Assembly (NCBI GenBank): GCA_013390905.1
Contig: JACATG010000004.1
Coordinates: forward strand, 1-64,000
Length of the DNA: 64,000 bases
Direction: 5' to 3'
From: Marine Group I thaumarchaeote
GTDB lineage: Archaea > Thermoproteota > Nitrososphaeria > Nitrososphaerales > Nitrosopumilaceae
This document shows positions 7,293-15,251 of this stretch, one piece after another. The translations under genes and the position numbers were made by a program. Every line of letters starts with the position of its first letter. Position 1 is the first letter of the stretch. The notes below the pieces were generated by a model. That model made no database searches. It was not told the origin of the DNA and saw only the letters and a list, made by a program, of their open reading frames with translations.

Positions 7293-8432
7293 CTATTGCA
7301 TAGACACAAGTAATGGGTCTGGCTTGTAAAACTCCCCATGTTCTTCAGCAAGTTTGTTAAGTTCATCAACAATTTTTTTGATGCCTATTTCTTTCGCTGT
7401 TTCAAATAATGGTTTTTTTAGTCCTAATCCTAACTGTGCTGCTTTTTCAATCTCTTCTATATCACTTGCACCATTTGTGACAAGCCATGCTGCATTGTTT
7501 AGTATATTGGCAACAATCTGAATTGGATCACATTTTGCTGCTAATTCTTCTGAAAGTGAAACTCTTTCGTATTTGTCATTTGAATACTTGTAATATCCCT
7601 CTCCTGATTTCTGTCCCAGTTTTTTTTCATCAAACATTTTTTTAACTAGTGGGTGAGGATTGATTACTTTTTTGTCTCGTAAGTGCATCTCTACTGTAGC
7701 TTTATGAATTACATCCATTCCTGTAAAATCTGCTAACTCAAAGATACCCATTGGAAATCCTAACTTGAATTTGACAGCTGAATCTATCTCTTCAAGTGTT
7801 GCTCCAGTTCTGTCTTTTACATAACATGCTTCATGAACCATTGGAATAAACAATCTGTTAATTATGAATCCTGGAACATCTTTTCTGCATATTACTGCTA
7901 TCTTGTTAACTGATTTTACATATTCTTGTGTCAAATCAATTACTTCTTGTGATGTTTTCTCTCCAGGAATTATTTCTACTAGTTTCATTAATTGTGGTGG
8001 ATTGAAGAAATGAATTCCTATGAATTTTTCAGGACGAGATGTTGTATTTGCTATTTCAGTAATTGGTAATGTGCTTGTATTTGATGCAAAGACTACTTCT
8101 GGTGCTGCAGCCTTGTCTAATTCTGCATACACTTTTTTCTTTAAATCCATGATCTCTGGAACTACCTCAATAATTAATTCCGCATCTTTTACTGCCTCAT
8201 TCAAATCTACAATGGGTGTAATTCTTGCAAAAATTGCATCGCCTTCTTCTTTTGAAATTTTTTCTTTGGAAACTAGTTTATCTATACTCCATTTTACTTT
8301 CTTCATCGCTTTATCCAAAAACTCTTGTTCAATATCTCGTAATACTACATTGTATCCTGCAGTTGCTGAAACTTGTGCAATCCCATGTCCCATCACTCCA
8401 GAACCTAAAACTGTGATATTTTTTATTGTCAC
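7293..8432 (-). CDS. 3-hydroxybutyryl-CoA dehydrogenase
   Basis: The enzyme oxidises 3-hydroxybutyryl-CoA to acetoacetyl-CoA with NAD(P), a late step of the 3-hydroxypropionate/4-hydroxybutyrate cycle in this lineage. The N-terminal Rossmann fold shows GSGVMGHGIAQ (from residue 10), followed by SNTSTLPI and the HFFNPPQLMKLVEII catalytic-histidine segment. The C-terminal dimerisation domain contains the KLGFPMGIFELADFTGMD stretch typical of 3HCDH proteins. There is an extra tail of about 90 residues, common in archaeal forms. Start is GTG at 8432. The hydratase half found in bacterial fusions is absent. It is convergent with the SLOG gene. Confidence 0.9.
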   Translation of the reverse strand: MTIKNITVLGSGVMGHGIAQVSATAGYNVVLRDIEQEFLDKAMKKVKWSIDKLVSKEKISKEEGDAIFARITPIVDLNEAVKDAELIIEVVPEIMDLKKKVYAELDKAAAPEVVFASNTSTLPITEIANTTSRPEKFIGIHFFNPPQLMKLVEIIPGEKTSQEVIDLTQEYVKSVNKIAVICRKDVPGFIINRLFIPMVHEACYVKDRTGATLEEIDSAVKFKLGFPMGIFELADFTGMDVIHKATVEMHLRDKKVINPHPLVKKMFDEKKLGQKSGEGYYKYSNDKYERVSLSEELAAKCDPIQIVANILNNAAWLVTNGASDIEEIEKAAQLGLGLKKPLFETAKEIGIKKIVDELNKLAEEHGEFYKPDPLLVSMQ

Positions 8433-8517
8433 CGTTTTTCAAAAATTGAGTATCCTTTATAATTTATCTTAATGTCCACCATTTGCCATTTGTAATTTTT
8501 AGGAGATGTATCTAAAA

Positions 8518-8703
8518 TTAAACACCAAATGACTGGCTTGTTTTTTCACATCTCGGACACTTTAGTCCGTCTGTCTTAATTCCACACTTTCTACAAAACA
8601 TATCAATTCCTACTACATCACGTGAATGTGTTTTAACTGCCTTAATAATTAAAATTATTAGTAAAAGAATTCCTGCTGCAATTCCAATCCATAAAAGTAC
8701 CAT
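8518..8703 (-). CDS. membrane-anchored zinc-ribbon protein (61 aa)
   Basis: A 61-residue protein with one N-terminal membrane helix (about residues 2-24), a short charged linker and a C-terminal four-cysteine ribbon (CRKCGIK ... CPRCEK). The ribbon would face the cytoplasm or exterior depending on orientation; the positively charged linker after the helix favours the cytoplasm. Function is unknown. It is upstream of the dehydrogenase on the same strand but separated by 85 bp. Confidence 0.7.
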   Translation of the reverse strand: MVLLWIGIAAGILLLIILIIKAVKTHSRDVVGIDMFCRKCGIKTDGLKCPRCEKTSQSFGV

Positions 8704-8805
8704 GACTAAGTTATACTGTATTGCATATTATCTCTTTATTTTTGATATTAAATTGTTTGCAAGACATGTATTGCATTTATAAATGGTGAATTTTTTTTTT
8801 ATTTA

Positions 8806-9606
8806 TTGTCAAAAACACTAAATGAAATTAAATTACAGTCCCAAAATATGCATAACCACTTTTCAACTATTGCCTCAAAATATCAAAGTGTAAGAACACT
8901 CGACATAAAGCCAGTCTTATACATTAAAGACAAACTAAAAAAAAAACCCAAAATCAGTATGGCAGATGTTGGTTGTGGTGATGGTCGATACGCCCTAGAG
9001 TTTTTGAGATACTTTGATGATTCATTTTACATTCACTGTGTAGATTACAACGAAAACATGCTACTGTCATTGGAAGATCATCTAGCAGCACAAAATATTA
9101 CAAATTTCTGTGTAAGACAAGGGGATGCAAACAGATTGCCCCTAGATAATGATCTAATGGATTGCATTGTTACCTTTAATGCAATACATCATTTTGATGT
9201 TCCAAAGTTTTTATCTGAGTCCATGAGAACACTCAAAGATGATGGACATCTCTTCATCTATACCAGACTACGAAATCAAAATTCCAGAAGTATTTGGGGA
9301 GAACATTTTCCGTTTTTTGTAGATATGGAAAATCGCTTGTATGAGTTGGATGAATTAGAACAGCATATCAAAAATGCAGACATGAATATACACTCCAGCA
9401 GGGTATTTGGGTACTCTAGAGTTTCTAGCTTAGATAGGTTAGTACACCAAGCAAAGAATAACCACTATTCTACCTTTGCCCTTTACGACAAAGAAACCTT
9501 TGATGAATCTCTAGAAATATTTCAACAAAATATCACGAACAACTTTGATGATTTAGCACAAATCAACTGGCATGACGAAAATATCTTGCTAGAAATTAAA
9601 AAATAA
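8806..9606 (+). CDS. class I SAM-dependent methyltransferase
   Basis: A 266-residue methyltransferase. Motif I is ADVGCGDGRY (about residues 53-62), followed by an acidic residue at the end of strand 2 (HCVDYNE) and a motif IV-like VTFNAIHHF. The 'HxF' and domain arrangement are those of the UbiE/type-11 methyltransferase group, whose substrates range from quinones to tRNA and small metabolites; the substrate here is unknown. Translation appears to start at the TTG at 8806. The long T-run at about 8791-8800 precedes it. Confidence 0.8.
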   Translation: MSKTLNEIKLQSQNMHNHFSTIASKYQSVRTLDIKPVLYIKDKLKKKPKISMADVGCGDGRYALEFLRYFDDSFYIHCVDYNENMLLSLEDHLAAQNITNFCVRQGDANRLPLDNDLMDCIVTFNAIHHFDVPKFLSESMRTLKDDGHLFIYTRLRNQNSRSIWGEHFPFFVDMENRLYELDELEQHIKNADMNIHSSRVFGYSRVSSLDRLVHQAKNNHYSTFALYDKETFDESLEIFQQNITNNFDDLAQINWHDENILLEIKK

Positions 9607-9617
9607 TTCCAGAAAAT

Positions 9618-9722
9618 CTATTTTTTAAAACACTTACAATCACAGTCAAACATTCCTGCCTTTCCCATACACTGATCATGATACTCATGATAACATTTCT
9701 CGCATATGACCATAAAACCCAT
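9618..9722 (-). CDS. cysteine-rich microprotein (34 aa)
   Basis: The frame begins ATG (complement of 9720-9722) and ends TAG. It encodes 34 residues with CEKCYHEYHDQC and CDCKC motifs: six cysteines and two histidines in a short peptide, strongly suggesting zinc or another metal. No signal peptide is present. It lies convergent to the methyltransferase gene and divergent from TBP. The density of Cys codons is far above chance for an AT-rich genome, which is the main support for the call. Confidence 0.55.
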   Translation of the reverse strand: MGFMVICEKCYHEYHDQCMGKAGMFDCDCKCFKK

Positions 9723-9745
9723 TCTATGAATCCGTTTTAAATTTC

Positions 9746-9754
9746 TTTAAATAT
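9746..9754 (+). promoter_or_regulatory. TATA box of the TBP gene
   Basis: The sequence tttaaatat, preceded by a purine/C-poor BRE-like stretch, lies about 26 bases before the ATG at 9776. This supports leaderless transcription from near that ATG. Confidence 0.65.
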
Positions 9755-9775
9755 GGTATATTTAACTTGATTTCT

Positions 9776-10333
9776 ATGCCAGTTACAAAACCTATAATTG
9801 AAATTGTAAATGTTGTGGCATCAGCTACGATAGATCAAAAATTAGATCTGTATGATATTCAAAAAAAGTTCCCTGGTGTGGAGTACAATCCTGATCAATT
9901 TCCTGGTGCAGTCTTTCGCCTCAAAAATCCAAAAACAGCAACACTACTTTTCAGTACAGGAAAAATGGTATGTACTGGCTCAAAATCGGAAGACATGGCA
10001 AGAAAGGCAGTAAAGTTAGTTGTACAAAAACTCCGAAAAGATGGAATTAAAATCAAAAAAGATGCAGTTGTAACCGTTCAAAACATCGTATCTTCAATAA
10101 ACCTTGGAGGCAGAGTTCATCTTGAAAAAGCTGCACGAACATTACCTCGAAGTATGTATGAACCTGAACAATTTCCTGGAGTCATTCATAGAATGCTTGA
10201 TCCTAAAACAGTAATTCTAATTTTTTCATCAGGAAAACTGGTCTGTACTGGAGCCAAAACTGAGAAAGATGTCTATCGCTCAGTAAACAATCTTCATAGT
10301 CTGCTTGAAGAAAAAGACTTGATGATTTATTAG
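9776..10333 (+). CDS. tbp: TATA-box-binding protein
   Basis: The general transcription factor that recognises archaeal promoters. It contains two pseudo-symmetrical repeats: PGVEYNPDQFPGAVFRL ... GKMVCTGSK and PRSMYEPEQFPGVIHRM ... GKLVCTGAK, each ending in the hallmark G-K-x-V-C-T-G-x-K segment that inserts phenylalanines into the minor groove. The ATG at 9776 gives 185 residues, the normal archaeal length; a TTG three codons upstream is less likely given the TATA position. TFB is encoded elsewhere in the window (28602-29513). Confidence 0.97.
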   Translation: MPVTKPIIEIVNVVASATIDQKLDLYDIQKKFPGVEYNPDQFPGAVFRLKNPKTATLLFSTGKMVCTGSKSEDMARKAVKLVVQKLRKDGIKIKKDAVVTVQNIVSSINLGGRVHLEKAARTLPRSMYEPEQFPGVIHRMLDPKTVILIFSSGKLVCTGAKTEKDVYRSVNNLHSLLEEKDLMIY

Positions 10334-10412
10334 ACTTGCATTCTCCCTTGAGAATTAAATTTAAAAGGACTTTGCGAATCACTTTTAATGTATTTTAAAA
10401 TACAACCATGTA

Positions 10413-10580
10413 ATGGGTTTGTTCAAACGTAAAAAAGTTAATGAAAACCAAACAAAATGTGAAAAATGCGGTACCGAATTACATGATCCTGAGCGTTTAA
10501 AAAGACACATGAAAAAAGCACATGGAAACGTCCCTGAAAAGAAATTAGATCCAAATGCAGGTGATGGCGGTCTATGGTAA
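10413..10580 (+). CDS. single C2H2 zinc-finger protein (55 aa)
   Basis: An ATG at 10413 opens a 55-codon frame with a single C2H2 finger: CEKCG ... RLKRHMKKAH, preceded by a basic N-terminus (MGLFKRKKV) and followed by a short acidic, Gly-rich tail ending GGLW. A typical small archaeal finger protein, possibly a DNA- or RNA-binding accessory factor. It lies between TBP and the HIT gene on the same strand. Confidence 0.75.
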   Translation: MGLFKRKKVNENQTKCEKCGTELHDPERLKRHMKKAHGNVPEKKLDPNAGDGGLW

Positions 10581-10637
10581 AATGAAATTTAAACTTACAA
10601 TCGGTGATTTAATATTTTGAAACCTTGATGAAACTTT

Positions 10638-11045
10638 ATGGATTGTATTTTTTGTAAAATTATTTTGGGTGATATTCCAGCAAAAATTCTTAAAGAAACT
10701 TCTAACAGTGTATCATTTTTAGATGCATTTCCACTTGCAAAGGGACATGTGCTTGTAATCCCAAAAAATCATCATCAAAAAATTCAGGATATGAGTCATG
10801 AAGAAAATACTGATTTGTTCTCTCTTGTTCATTTGATGATTTCTAAAGTAGATGCTTTAACTGGCGCAACTTTAGTTGCAGTACATAATGGAAAAGAAGC
10901 TGGACAAGAAGTTCCTCATGTTCATGTACATCTAGTTCCACGAAGTGCAAATGATTCTGCAGGTACAATTCATAGCATGTTTGACTCTACATTGAAACTA
11001 TCTGAATCTGAAATTGAAGAACTTTACAAAAAGTTAAAAATCTAA
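10638..11045 (+). CDS. HIT-family nucleotide hydrolase
   Basis: A 135-residue histidine-triad protein of the Hint/HinT-like branch that hydrolyses nucleotide phosphoramidates or related adenylated compounds. The catalytic triad motif HVHVHLVP occurs at residues 94-101, and the N-terminal CIFCKI (Cys3, Cys6) is the zinc-binding pair of many prokaryotic HIT proteins. The length is normal. It is convergent with the J-domain/ferredoxin gene, with 2 bp between the stop codons. Confidence 0.93.
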   Translation: MDCIFCKIILGDIPAKILKETSNSVSFLDAFPLAKGHVLVIPKNHHQKIQDMSHEENTDLFSLVHLMISKVDALTGATLVAVHNGKEAGQEVPHVHVHLVPRSANDSAGTIHSMFDSTLKLSESEIEELYKKLKI

Positions 11046-11047
11046 TC

Positions 11048-11728
11048 TCAATAAGGATACAATCTCTCGCGCGTATCCCTATTCTCTACGCTAATTGCCT
11101 TTGTCGGACAAGTTTCAGCGGCATTCATTATTTTATTCATACCCGCACCTTTTTGATTGATTACTGATGATTTAGGATTAAATCTGGTTTGTTTGTTTAT
11201 TTCAAAAACTCCTGGTGCTATAGTTTCACAACTACAACAACCGATACACAAACTTTTGTCCACATCGACGAAAAGGTTTGGTTGTTTTTTAGATTCTCTT
11301 GCTTTATCATATTCTCCATTTTTACCATCTGGTCGAATACGTGCATTGTATTCTTTCCAGAATTTACTTTCGTATTCTTTCCAAAAATCAGGGTCTCCCT
11401 CTTCAAATTCACGGGTATATTTACTCCAATCTTGTTCAGGAATTTTTTTATCTCCTGGAGCTCCCCCCTGAGGTTTTCTCTTAAAGTTTGTCTTTGGGGT
11501 TGATTTACTTTCAGTAAATTCTTGATGTATTGAATTATTATTTTGATTGTGATTTTTCTTAAGGTGGTTGTATGCTTCAGTAATTTTCTTAAATTGTACA
11601 TCTCCTGCTTTGTCCTTATTTCTGTCAGGATGTAATTCTAGTGCCATCTTTCGATAAGCTGTTTTGATCTCAATTTGAGATGAGTCTTGTTTTACGTTCA
11701 ATATTCTGAATGCCTGATATGTGTCCAT
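11048..11728 (-). CDS. J-domain/ferredoxin fusion protein
   Basis: The 226-residue protein joins an N-terminal J domain (residues 1-60, with HPD at 33-35) to a C-terminal bacterial-type ferredoxin domain (about 150-226). The ferredoxin ligands are Cys161, Cys164, Cys167 and Cys207 (CIGCCSC ... CP), enough for one [4Fe-4S] cluster, with an extra Cys165. A middle charged region contains two WKEY repeats. J domains stimulate DnaK/HSP70, so this may couple redox state or Fe-S delivery to the chaperone. Similar DnaJ-ferredoxin proteins are known from green-plant chloroplasts and other Thaumarchaeota. No dnaK is in this window. Confidence 0.92.
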   Translation of the reverse strand: MDTYQAFRILNVKQDSSQIEIKTAYRKMALELHPDRNKDKAGDVQFKKITEAYNHLKKNHNQNNNSIHQEFTESKSTPKTNFKRKPQGGAPGDKKIPEQDWSKYTREFEEGDPDFWKEYESKFWKEYNARIRPDGKNGEYDKARESKKQPNLFVDVDKSLCIGCCSCETIAPGVFEINKQTRFNPKSSVINQKGAGMNKIMNAAETCPTKAISVENRDTRERLYPY

Positions 11729-11767
11729 ATATTGTAGAGACTTGTTCTATGTTAAAAATAATTATGT

Positions 11768-12130
11768 TTATTCTAACAAAATTTCATTATCTGCTTTCCA
11801 TGCAGGTTCTACTATGCATAAAAATCTCAAATTAATCGAGCCTGTATTTTCAATAAACTGCTTGGAATTTGGAGGAACATATACAGAATCATCTTTTTCG
11901 AGTTGGTATACGTCTTCGTTGATCTTTAGCATTCCACTTCCTTCTAAAATATAGTAGATCTCAGATGAACTCATTTTGTGAAGTTTAGATTTTTTTCTTG
12001 GTTCTAGGGTAAATTGTGCTATACTGTAATTAATTCCATTTAGTGTGTTGCGTGGGTGAAAATATTGTTTAATTTTAGTTCCTTCATCTCCCTGAATAGA
12101 TTTGATTTCAGAATTTTTTCTTAATGACAT
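11768..12130 (-). CDS. cupin-domain protein
   Basis: A single cupin of 120 residues. Motif 1 is approximated by KLHKMSSSEIYYILEGSG and motif 2 by VPPNSKQFIENTG. The first histidine pair is reduced to one clear His, so metal binding may be weakened. It resembles mannose-6-phosphate-isomerase-like cupins that act on small polar ligands, but no substrate can be named. The next cupin gene (12136-12591) lies 5 bp upstream on the same strand, indicating one transcript. Confidence 0.75.
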   Translation of the reverse strand: MSLRKNSEIKSIQGDEGTKIKQYFHPRNTLNGINYSIAQFTLEPRKKSKLHKMSSSEIYYILEGSGMLKINEDVYQLEKDDSVYVPPNSKQFIENTGSINLRFLCIVEPAWKADNEILLE

Positions 12131-12135
12131 ATTGT

Positions 12136-12591
12136 CTAAATGATTTCTGAAACTTTTGTTTTGAAATCTGATTCATACCATATTGTTTTGTATGTTGCAT
12201 TTTTTCTAGGCAGGATGTTTATTGCAATATGGGAGAATATTTTTTTCTTGTCAATTGAACCATGAGTGTGAAGTATCTTGGTTGGAATATGCACTATGTC
12301 TCCTTCATTAAGAATAATTTTTTCTGTTCTTTTAATCTTAAAATTAGTTTTAGTTGAACCATATCTTCGAAAAATCTCAAGACATCCTTTACCTTTTGTT
12401 ACAATTAACACCTGATTTCCATTATGTGAATGAATCTTTGTTCTAGACCCTTTTTCAAAATGAACATGATAGATATCTTGCTCCTCTGACTTTATTTTCT
12501 CTGACAGAACTTTCATCCATGTTTTATTTGTAAACCAATTTGGATTTACATTTCTTTTATCTCCTGCTCCAAAAATGTTTGATTTTTTCAT
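12136..12591 (-). CDS. cupin-domain protein
   Basis: A 151-residue cupin with a better conserved metal site: KIHSHNGNQVLIVTKGKG (HxH ... Q in place of Glu) and a second motif around VHIPTKILHTHG. It is adjacent to the 120-aa cupin and to the SHOCT-like protein on the same strand, with gaps of 5 bp and 1 bp, so the three probably form an operon. The two cupins are only distantly similar. Function unknown. Confidence 0.75.
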   Translation of the reverse strand: MKKSNIFGAGDKRNVNPNWFTNKTWMKVLSEKIKSEEQDIYHVHFEKGSRTKIHSHNGNQVLIVTKGKGCLEIFRRYGSTKTNFKIKRTEKIILNEGDIVHIPTKILHTHGSIDKKKIFSHIAINILPRKNATYKTIWYESDFKTKVSEII

Positions 12592-12592
12592 A

Positions 12593-12991
12593 CTAAATTC
12601 TATCCAAAATTTTCTTTTTCTTTGCCTGGAATTCTTTCTCTGTAATTATTCCATTAGCTCTTAACTTACCAAGTTTTTTTAATATCTCCAAATCCTCATC
12701 AGTATTAGATGTAATATTTTTTGCAGCTGAGATTCCTTCATTTAATTTTTTAATTCCTCTTTTCTGTAATACTTCTCTTTCTTTTTTTGCTTGATTGCGA
12801 AGTTCTTTGCTTGTCTTACTAGCTTGTTTAGCAGTCATTACTCCAATGTCGACAGCATTATCTAGCACTCGGTCTGCTTTTTTGACCCCTTCCTGTAGTG
12901 CCCTGTCTGCTTTTTTGACCCCTTCCTGTAGTGCCTTGTCAGCTGTTTTTAGAAATTTTTCAATATAGCCACTTTTATTTGACCTTGCCAT
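12593..12991 (-). CDS. helical repeat protein with C-terminal SHOCT-like domain
   Basis: From the ATG at 12991 the protein is 132 residues, almost entirely helical and rich in Lys, Ala and Asp. The N-terminal half repeats an 11-residue unit (KADRALQEGVK) roughly three times, giving an amphipathic helix. The last 30 residues (LGKLRANGIITEKEFQAKKKKIL) match the SHOCT pattern, a short C-terminal oligomerisation domain. It could be membrane-peripheral or self-assembling. A TTG at 13000 is an alternative start. Confidence 0.7.
   Translation of the reverse strand: MARSNKSGYIEKFLKTADKALQEGVKKADRALQEGVKKADRVLDNAVDIGVMTAKQASKTSKELRNQAKKEREVLQKRGIKKLNEGISAAKNITSNTDEDLEILKKLGKLRANGIITEKEFQAKKKKILDRI
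12872..12937 (-). repeat. two 33-bp tandem repeats inside the SHOCT-like gene
   Basis: A 33-bp unit beginning gtctgcttttttgacccc at 12872 recurs at 12905 with almost no mismatch, encoding the repeated 11-residue helix segment; a degenerate third copy follows at about 12938. The near identity suggests recent slippage or duplication. Confidence 0.85.
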
Positions 12992-13071
12992 ATTTTTCAA
13001 TCATTTCAAATCTTTTATCTCTTTCTTAACAGAATTAGTTTAATAGATGGAATCTTATACTTTGTGTAGTT

Positions 13072-13779
13072 TTGGCAAAGACCATTTATGATGTAAAGAC
13101 AGTTGTTCTAAGAAAAAACATTGACGAAAAAGAAGCAATGAATATTGTAGAAGAAAAGAAAACAAAACCATTCAAATCATTACTTTTGCGACCAAAGAAT
13201 GAAGATATTCATGTCCATTCTCTGAAATTATACTATGAGTGTATATTGATGGTTTCTGGAAAATATATTGCAGATTATTACAGAAAAGCAACTTATTCTA
13301 TTTCAGTTGATTCTAATGTAAACGAGATTGTATTGGGTGATGGAATTTTTCCTGTACGTTCAAAGTCTGGTTTTACGAAGGCATTTGGTGGGAAGAGGGG
13401 TAAAAATAAGGTTGATTTGAAATTAGAAGAGCATGTATTTGTTGAAGAAGAAGATGAATTAATATTTGATCATCATGGAAACGAGCTAAAATTCCCATTC
13501 AAAATTAATTCAAAAACTATTGAAAACTATCCAAAACGATTATTGGAAAAAAATGAACCAAATGTCAAAAAACCAGAACTGACATATGCTGCTGCAATAA
13601 GCAAACTTCAATTTCAACTGAAAAAACCAATAGAGGCCGATGTAAGAAATATTAATGATGAGTTTGTTTTGCGCGATATCACAGAAGTCTATGTTCCAAT
13701 TTTTGAGGCAAGACTAATTGGGCCAAAAAAGAAAGTTGGTATTATCCGTATAGATGCAGTACGAAAAAAGATTCTGTAA
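13072..13779 (+). CDS. hypothetical protein (235 aa)
   Basis: A soluble 235-residue protein starting with TTG. It has an alpha/beta appearance and no membrane segment. A basic Gly-rich stretch (FGGKRGKNK, about residue 105-113) and an acidic EEEDE segment follow one another in the middle. The C-terminal 60 residues (from LTYAAAISKLQFQLKKP) form a mixed region ending in a basic tail. I do not recognise a family. It diverges from the SHOCT/cupin operon, with about 80 bp between the starts, which may be a shared promoter region. Confidence 0.65.
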   Translation: MAKTIYDVKTVVLRKNIDEKEAMNIVEEKKTKPFKSLLLRPKNEDIHVHSLKLYYECILMVSGKYIADYYRKATYSISVDSNVNEIVLGDGIFPVRSKSGFTKAFGGKRGKNKVDLKLEEHVFVEEEDELIFDHHGNELKFPFKINSKTIENYPKRLLEKNEPNVKKPELTYAAAISKLQFQLKKPIEADVRNINDEFVLRDITEVYVPIFEARLIGPKKKVGIIRIDAVRKKIL

Positions 13780-13818
13780 TTAAATTAATTGCTATCCAAT
13801 CATCCAATGTATGTTATT

Positions 13819-14640
13819 TTAGAGTTTTACAAGTTTTCTGAATTGGTCATTTTCATATAGTTTCTCAAAGATTTTTTCTTCTTTTGCCCATCCACGAATT
13901 ACTTTTGGACTTTTAGAAACTGCCTGTTTTAACAATTCTAATGATTCTGGATACATTCCTAATGCTGCTTTACTTCTTGATTTTGCATAAATTACATTTA
14001 CATTATCTTTGAATTTTACAAGAATCTCATCAAATACATTAAGTGCTTTTTTATGTTGTCCTAATTCTGCCAATTGAATACCTTTTTGAAAAAATGCATC
14101 CTGATTGTTGGGATATTTTTTGCAAACGTTTTGAAAACAGGTTAAAGCTTCTTCATGTTTTTTCATTTTACCTAACACAATTCCTTTGTAGACCATTGCA
14201 TTCGGTTTTCTTGGTTCAATGGAAATTGCTTTATTTAAAAATTCTATGGCTTCTTCACGTTCTTGTAATTTATCTAGCAATACTCCTTTGTTAAAATAAG
14301 ATGCAGCATTTTTTGGATCTGCCTCTATTGCTTTGTCATAGAATTCTGCTGCATCCTGAATATTTCCCATTTCTGCCATTGCAATTCCTTTGTTGTTAAA
14401 TGCTTGAGCATCTTTTGGGTTGATCTCTAATAATTTATCAAAACATGTAACTGCATCAAGATATTTTTTTCTTTGATTTAGAGCTAAACCTTTGTTAAAT
14501 AATGCTGAAACATTTTCAGAGTCTTGCTTTAGAATCTTGTTAAATAACGAGATAGCTGCCTTTGGCAGATTCTTTTCCATCATAGACATTGCTTGATACA
14601 TTAAATCTTCTGGGTTCACTTTTGAACCAAATAGTCCCAT
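13819..14640 (-). CDS. tetratricopeptide-repeat protein
   Basis: The 273 residues contain about seven consecutive TPR units (for example A-FNNKGIAMAEMGNIQDAAEFYDKAIEADP), each with the conserved W/L-G-Y/F-A-P spacing. There is no signal peptide, so it should be a cytoplasmic protein-interaction scaffold. The partner is unknown. A 38-aa charged microprotein lies just upstream on the same strand. Confidence 0.9.
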   Translation of the reverse strand: MGLFGSKVNPEDLMYQAMSMMEKNLPKAAISLFNKILKQDSENVSALFNKGLALNQRKKYLDAVTCFDKLLEINPKDAQAFNNKGIAMAEMGNIQDAAEFYDKAIEADPKNAASYFNKGVLLDKLQEREEAIEFLNKAISIEPRKPNAMVYKGIVLGKMKKHEEALTCFQNVCKKYPNNQDAFFQKGIQLAELGQHKKALNVFDEILVKFKDNVNVIYAKSRSKAALGMYPESLELLKQAVSKSPKVIRGWAKEEKIFEKLYENDQFRKLVKL

Positions 14641-14680
14641 AATTTCTACAAAATGATATAGCTAATGAAAGTTTGGCTTG

Positions 14681-14797
14681 TCATAGTGACTTAAATTTCT
14701 TGATTGCTTCTTTTACCATGTCTTCTTGCTCTTTTGCAGATGTATCAGTTGGGTCCTCAGTTGCGTAGGCTTCTTTTCCTTCTTTTTTCTTTCCCAT
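14681..14797 (-). CDS. charged microprotein (38 aa)
   Basis: ATG (complement of 14795-14797) to TGA encodes 38 residues, beginning MGKKKEGKEAYATEDPTDTS and ending in a short Lys-rich helix. It has good codon use and an N-terminal Lys cluster, with no Cys or membrane segment. It lies 40 bp upstream of the TPR gene on the same strand. It is possibly a small basic chromatin-type or ribosome-associated protein, but nothing specific supports a function. Confidence 0.5.
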   Translation of the reverse strand: MGKKKEGKEAYATEDPTDTSAKEQEDMVKEAIKKFKSL

Positions 14798-14882
14798 ACA
14801 TTTCTAAATTTGTTTATTTTATAAAAATTGAATCTTAATATTGAAAGATACGCTTAATTTTAATCAATAAAGAATCTGTTTA

Positions 14883-15248
14883 TTGCCTAATTATGAAATT
14901 AAGTATTTAGCTGATAAAGTACATGTGCATAGGTGGCCACAAAACACGCCAATTTGGGATAATTCAATACAAAAACAATTAGATGATTTCATTAACAAAA
15001 ATCCAGAAAAAAAACAAATCATAGTTAAAGACAAAATTGTACAAGTTGAAAAATTTGAATTTAGTTCTCTAAAAAAAATTGGGATCTCTGTACCTCTTTT
15101 CAAAAATGAATGTACTATAATCTTTGAAGCCCAATTTGGAGCACTTTTTGCTCATATCCATATCACTACAAAATCTGAAAATTATATAGACATCTTTAAC
15201 CAACTAATCACTTGGAGAGAAAGTTTTTTTCCAAATCTTGACATCTAA
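14883..15248 (+). CDS. hypothetical protein (121 aa)
   Basis: A soluble 121-residue protein beginning with TTG. It contains alternating strands and helices with a VHVHRWPQNTP segment near the N-terminus and an FAHIHITTK segment near residue 90. Neither matches a family I can name. It is convergent with the aminomutase-like gene, 3 bp apart. Confidence 0.6.
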   Translation: MPNYEIKYLADKVHVHRWPQNTPIWDNSIQKQLDDFINKNPEKKQIIVKDKIVQVEKFEFSSLKKIGISVPLFKNECTIIFEAQFGALFAHIHITTKSENYIDIFNQLITWRESFFPNLDI

Positions 15249-15251
15249 ATT

